Positions 6,825 through 9,306 of a stretch of 9,306 bases of DNA are shown here, piece after piece. The DNA lies in assembly GCA_949948825.1 (NCBI GenBank), contig CATLIJ010000087.1, positions 1-9,306 of the forward strand, read 5' to 3'. This stretch comes from an uncultured Clostridiaceae bacterium (GTDB lineage: Bacteria > Bacillota > Clostridia > Lachnospirales > Lachnospiraceae). Each line of letters begins with the position of its first letter. Position 1 is the stretch's first letter. The notes under the pieces were generated by a model, which was given only the letters and a program-made list of their open reading frames with translations, was not told the origin of the DNA and ran no database searches. Both the position numbers and the translations under genes were made by a program.

Positions 6825-6831
6825 GAGGGCG

Positions 6832-6858
6832 GCAGGGAATCCTGGAAAGATTCCCTGC
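6832..6858 (+). other. 10-bp leader hairpin before the yitT-like gene
   Basis: GCAGGGAATC (6832-6841) and GATTCCCTGC (6849-6858) form a perfect 10-bp stem with a 7-nt loop. No T-run follows, so it is not a simple terminator. It lies at the very 5' end of the transcript predicted from the promoter at 6796-6824, where such stems often protect mRNA from decay. An operator role on DNA is the alternative. Confidence 0.6.
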
Positions 6859-6865
6859 TGACTGG

Positions 6866-6964
6866 ATGTTACAAAAAAGGGAGGTAACGAAGGGGTTACA
6901 CAGCAGACACAGCCGGAGGAGACACAATCCGTTTGTGCTTTTTGTGTGCCTGTTCGGCAAATGA
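6866..6964 (+). CDS. possible 32-codon upstream ORF (leader peptide) before the yitT-like gene
   Basis: An ATG at 6866 opens 32 codons rich in Arg, Lys and His (for example HSRRRH) with a hydrophobic end (VLFVCLFGK) and a TGA at 6962-6964, one base before the ATG of the YitT-like protein. There is no good ribosome binding site, because the sequence before it is the right arm of the leader hairpin. If translated, it could couple to the next gene by reinitiation. The short length, basic composition and missing Shine-Dalgarno site also fit chance, so this is only a candidate. Confidence 0.2.
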   Translation: MLQKREVTKGLHSRHSRRRHNPFVLFVCLFGK

Positions 6965-6965
6965 A

Positions 6966-7835
6966 ATGGCTACAAGAGAGATTCAGAACCCGTTTTTAAG
7001 GAAATTGGCAGAGTATGGTATGATTACCATAAGTATTCTGATTATGGTTGTGGGAATTTATTTTTTTAAGTTTCCCAACAATTTTGCCTTTGGGGGAGTC
7101 ACCGGATTTTCCACGGTGTTTGCCAGGATGACCGGATGGTCTGCAGGCGACTTTACTTTTTTTGTCAATACGGGGCTGCTGGCAGTGGGATTTGTGTTTC
7201 TTGGTACAGATGTGGGAGTGAAGACGGTCTATGCAAGTATGCTGATGTCCTTCAGCCTTTCCGCACTGGAGCGGCTGTGTCCGCTTTCCGGACCTTTGAC
7301 AAAAGAGCCGCTGCTGGAATTGATTTTTGCCATATTCTGTCCGGGCTTTGGCTCAGCGGTGCTGTTTAACATCGGGGCCTCCAGCGGGGGGACGGATATC
7401 ATTGCCATGATTTTAAAGAAGCATACCAGTATGAATATTGGCAGCGCCCTGCTGCTGGTGGATCTGACCTCTGTGGTGATGGCATTTTTTGTGTTTGGCC
7501 CCACAACGGGATTGTTTTCCACATTGGGACTCATGGCCAAATCTCTGGTGATTGATGATGTGATTGAAAATATGAACCTGTGCAAATGCTTTAATATTAT
7601 CTGTGATGACCCGGAGCCTATCTGTGAGTTTATTATCCATGAGCTGCACCGGAGCGCCACGACCTACAAGGCGGAAGGGGCGTTTACCCATCATAATAAA
7701 ACAGTGATTATGACTACCATGAAGCGGGTTCAGGCAGTGAAGCTGCGGAATTACATCCGCAGGGTGGAACCGACAGCATTTATTTTAATCTCTAATTCCA
7801 GTGAGATTATTGGAAAGGGATTTTTGACCAATTAG
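6966..7835 (+). CDS. YitT family membrane protein with DUF2179 domain
   Basis: A 289-residue protein from ATG 6966: an N-terminal YitT membrane domain (about residues 14-200, with hydrophobic segments near 18-34, 62-80, 85-101, 115-136 and 160-180) and a C-terminal cytoplasmic DUF2179 domain (about 205-287). Family marks include FPNNFAFGGVTG at 36-47 and the GASSGGTD loop at 137-144. The family is widespread in Bacillota and its substrate is not established. The start is uncertain: TTG at 6933 would add 11 residues with three Cys and has GGAGGAG at 6915-6921, 11 nt upstream; ATG 6966 has no such site but gives the usual N-terminal length and follows the upstream ORF stop by one base. It has its own promoter and terminator, so it is probably a single-gene unit. 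Confidence 0.88.
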   Translation: MATREIQNPFLRKLAEYGMITISILIMVVGIYFFKFPNNFAFGGVTGFSTVFARMTGWSAGDFTFFVNTGLLAVGFVFLGTDVGVKTVYASMLMSFSLSALERLCPLSGPLTKEPLLELIFAIFCPGFGSAVLFNIGASSGGTDIIAMILKKHTSMNIGSALLLVDLTSVVMAFFVFGPTTGLFSTLGLMAKSLVIDDVIENMNLCKCFNIICDDPEPICEFIIHELHRSATTYKAEGAFTHHNKTVIMTTMKRVQAVKLRNYIRRVEPTAFILISNSSEIIGKGFLTN

Positions 7836-7855
7836 AGCAGATTTCTGACAGGGCA

Positions 7856-7889
7856 GCCGCACAGCAGGATTGTTGTGCGGCACTTTTTT
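7856..7889 (+). terminator. rho-independent terminator after the yitT-like gene
   Basis: GCCGCACA (7856-7863) pairs perfectly with TGTGCGGC (7874-7881) across a 10-nt loop, and six T follow at 7884-7889. It lies 20 nt after the yitT stop. Confidence 0.92.
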
Positions 7890-7899
7890 ATTGGGAAGG

Positions 7900-7939
7900 C
7901 ATACCATAAAAGTAAACAGGAACTGTTTTCAGGGTATGG
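7900..7939. promoter_or_regulatory. nested inverted repeats upstream of the ABC permease gene
   Basis: An outer pair, CATACC (7900-7905) and GGTATG (7933-7938), encloses an inner hairpin, AAACAG (7914-7919) with CTGTTT (7923-7928) and a 3-nt loop. This lies 55 to 94 nt before the permease start, between the yitT terminator and the gene. A possible -10, TATAAG at 7954-7959, has no convincing -35 partner. It may be an operator or a structured leader. Confidence 0.35.
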
Positions 7940-7993
7940 AAACAATTATGTTGTATAAGAGATGTCTGACAAGCACAGGAAAGGAGACATGAT

Positions 7994-8806
7994 ATGACAG
8001 GCCAACAGGAAGCAGAATATGTTCCTTCTTTAGCTCAGCGGGAATTTCTTGCCAGAGAACACCAGCACAGAAGCAGGGTATGTATCTGCCGGGTTATGCT
8101 TCTGGTGCTTTTGCTGGCTTTGTGGGAGCTGTTTGCAGAGTTTGGATGGATTGATTCTTTTATTTTCAGTTCTCCTGTGAGAATCGGAAAATGTTTTTTG
8201 GAAATGGCAGGAGACGGAAGTATTTTTATTCATATAGGTGTTACAATTTTTGAGACCCTGATTAGCTTTCTTCTGGTGGTGGCGGCAGGGGTGGCTGTGG
8301 CTGTAGCTTTGTGGGCCAGCAGAAGCCTGTCAGAGATTCTGGAGCCGTATCTGGTCATGTTAAACAGCCTGCCAAAGTCTGCTCTGGCTCCTCTTTTGAT
8401 TGTCTGGCTGGGAAATAATATGCAGACAATCATTGTGGCAGCTGTGTCTGGGGCAGTATTTGGCTCTATTCTGACGCTGCATACAGGATTTATGCAGACC
8501 GACCCAGATAAAATAAAACTGATTCGTTCTCTGGGAGGAACCCGGAGGGATGTGCTCCTCAAGGTGCTTCTTCCTGGTTCTGTGCCGTTAATCATCAGCA
8601 ATATGAAGGTGAATATCGGACTCTGTCTGGTGGGAGTGATTATCGGGGAATTTCTGGCAGCTCAGAAAGGGCTTGGGTATTTGATTATTTATGGAAGCCA
8701 GGTGTTTAAGCTTGATCTGGTTATGATGAGTATTGTGCTTTTGTGTGTGTTATCAGCAGTGCTGTACCAGGGGATTACATGGTTGGAAAAAAGGGTTTCC
8801 GGATGA
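7994..8806 (+). CDS. ABC transporter permease, SsuC/TauC-like
   Basis: A 270-residue inner-membrane permease of the binding-protein-dependent type (BPD_transp_1), with about six hydrophobic segments near residues 33-52, 84-108, 122-140, 143-161, 208-222 and 243-262. The ATPase-coupling EAA loop is seen at about 178-194 (RSLGGTRRDVLLKVLLP), and IIGEFLAAQKGLGYLI at 216-231 is typical of the sulfonate/taurine/nitrate permeases and of related pyrimidine or thiamine precursor importers. The substrate cannot be told without the binding protein. AAGGAG at 7981-7986 precedes the ATG by 7 nt; an ATG at 7989 stops after two codons. The ATPase and binding-protein genes are not adjacent: a terminator lies upstream and a convergent gene downstream. 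It is either an orphan or served by subunits encoded elsewhere. The length is normal and no damage is seen. Confidence 0.9.
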   Translation: MTGQQEAEYVPSLAQREFLAREHQHRSRVCICRVMLLVLLLALWELFAEFGWIDSFIFSSPVRIGKCFLEMAGDGSIFIHIGVTIFETLISFLLVVAAGVAVAVALWASRSLSEILEPYLVMLNSLPKSALAPLLIVWLGNNMQTIIVAAVSGAVFGSILTLHTGFMQTDPDKIKLIRSLGGTRRDVLLKVLLPGSVPLIISNMKVNIGLCLVGVIIGEFLAAQKGLGYLIIYGSQVFKLDLVMMSIVLLCVLSAVLYQGITWLEKRVSG

Positions 8807-8812
8807 TTGGAA

Positions 8813-8832
8813 TGGAGGCTTTACAGCCTCCA
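8813..8832. terminator. possible bidirectional hairpin between convergent genes
   Basis: TGGAGGCT (8813-8820) and AGCCTCCA (8825-8832) form a perfect 8-bp stem with a 4-nt loop in the 14-bp gap between the permease and reductase genes; the right arm covers the last codons and stop of the reductase. Neither side has a clean T-run, so termination strength is doubtful. Confidence 0.45.
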
Positions 8833-9306
8833 CTCGTACTTTCCCTTTTCCCCTGTCTGGTAGAAATCAGCATAGCTGATATGAAAGATATCCTGCCGGA
8901 AGGGGCTGACGTCAATTTGGTTTTTAATCAGATACTGCCAGAAGCCAGCGCCGGAAATGTCGCCCTGAAGAAGGATTCCCTGTACTTTTCCGTCCTTTAA
9001 GATCACCCGTTTGTATTGGGTCCGGTCTTCCTTTATCTGAATCTCATCCCCCTCTTCTTCCCGGATTCTTCCCACGCAGAGCGTGACCAGGCCAAAGAAA
9101 TTGATGGTGTTTTTCATGGCATAGGTGTCTGTATATTCAGTGGGGATGCCGCACATATTTTTTCCCGCGATTCGTCCCTGGTCAGCAGCATTGGGCCAGA
9201 TGCCGGACAGGCCGGTAATATCGCCCGCAGCGTAAATGTCCTCTGCGGAGGTCTTTAAAAAGGAGTCCACTGTGATTCCCCGGTCACAGGCAATGTTGCT
9301 GCCCTC
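8821..9306 (-). CDS. NAD(P)H/FAD-dependent oxidoreductase, C-terminal part (partial)
   Basis: The last 161 residues of a flavoprotein whose start lies beyond the right edge; the frame is open from 9306 and the GTG near 9270 is internal, not the start. The visible part begins within the second dinucleotide-fold region and shows the pattern GI-x-VDSFLKTSAEDIYAAGDI, in which the final Asp binds the FAD ribityl chain in the pyridine nucleotide-disulfide reductase superfamily. It is followed by a C-terminal domain ending ISYADFYQTGEKGKYEW, as in the NirB/rubredoxin-reductase-like group. Such enzymes move electrons from NAD(P)H to small redox proteins or oxidants; the partner here is unknown. It converges on the ABC permease gene with a 14-bp gap and has no visible link to it. 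Confidence 0.85.
   Translation of the reverse strand, partial: EGSNIACDRGITVDSFLKTSAEDIYAAGDITGLSGIWPNAADQGRIAGKNMCGIPTEYTDTYAMKNTINFFGLVTLCVGRIREEEGDEIQIKEDRTQYKRVILKDGKVQGILLQGDISGAGFWQYLIKNQIDVSPFRQDIFHISYADFYQTGEKGKYEWRL

Noticed and set aside
8743..9258. Plus-strand frames opposite the reductase
   Set aside because: The minus-strand frame carries the FAD-binding motif and a known domain end; the plus-strand frames overlap it without any family resemblance.

Overview
The window looks like chromosomal DNA of a low-to-mid GC Gram-positive bacterium of the class Clostridia, most like the gut Lachnospiraceae. The grounds are strong GGAGG-type ribosome binding sites, sigma-A type promoters, the lipoprotein signal peptide, and the family mix (PadR, YitT, and a sigma / membrane anti-sigma / VWA-lipoprotein cluster). 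This placement is inference; nothing here fixes a genus. I see no tRNA, rRNA, CRISPR array, insertion sequence or phage integrase.

Layout. (1) On the minus strand, positions 1-438 hold a PadR-type repressor gene with a perfect-consensus promoter (TTGACA, 17 bp, TATAAT) threaded through a 23-bp direct repeat of 31-bp period. The start of a second gene, with a TTG start overlapping the padR 3' end, runs off the left edge. (2) Positions 515-3264, plus strand: a two-gene operon encoding a GtrB-like polyprenyl-phosphate glycosyltransferase and a GtrC-like multi-pass glucosyltransferase. It is preceded by a promoter whose -35 box lies in a perfect 9-bp inverted repeat and is closed by a clear terminator. 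(3) Positions 3324-6687, plus strand: an ECF sigma factor, a membrane anti-sigma-like protein overlapping it by 1 nt, and a von Willebrand A-domain lipoprotein. (4) Positions 6796-7889, plus strand: a YitT-family membrane protein with its own promoter, a leader carrying a 10-bp hairpin and a small upstream ORF, and a clear terminator. (5) Positions 7994-8806, plus strand: a lone ABC-transporter permease of the SsuC/TauC type. (6) Positions 8821-9306, minus strand: the C-terminal part of a NAD(P)H/FAD oxidoreductase of the NirB/rubredoxin-reductase-like family, convergent with the permease.

How it works together. The Gtr pair probably adds a sugar to a cell-surface glycan from a lipid-linked donor, under repressor control at the palindrome. 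The sigma/anti-sigma/VWA operon probably forms a signalling module at the envelope: the anti-sigma spans the membrane and the VWA lipoprotein is displayed outside. The remaining genes have no visible functional link to these. The most interesting regulatory features are the padR operator repeats, the gtr palindrome, and the motif TACCATAA, which recurs in the leaders of the sigma, yitT and permease genes.
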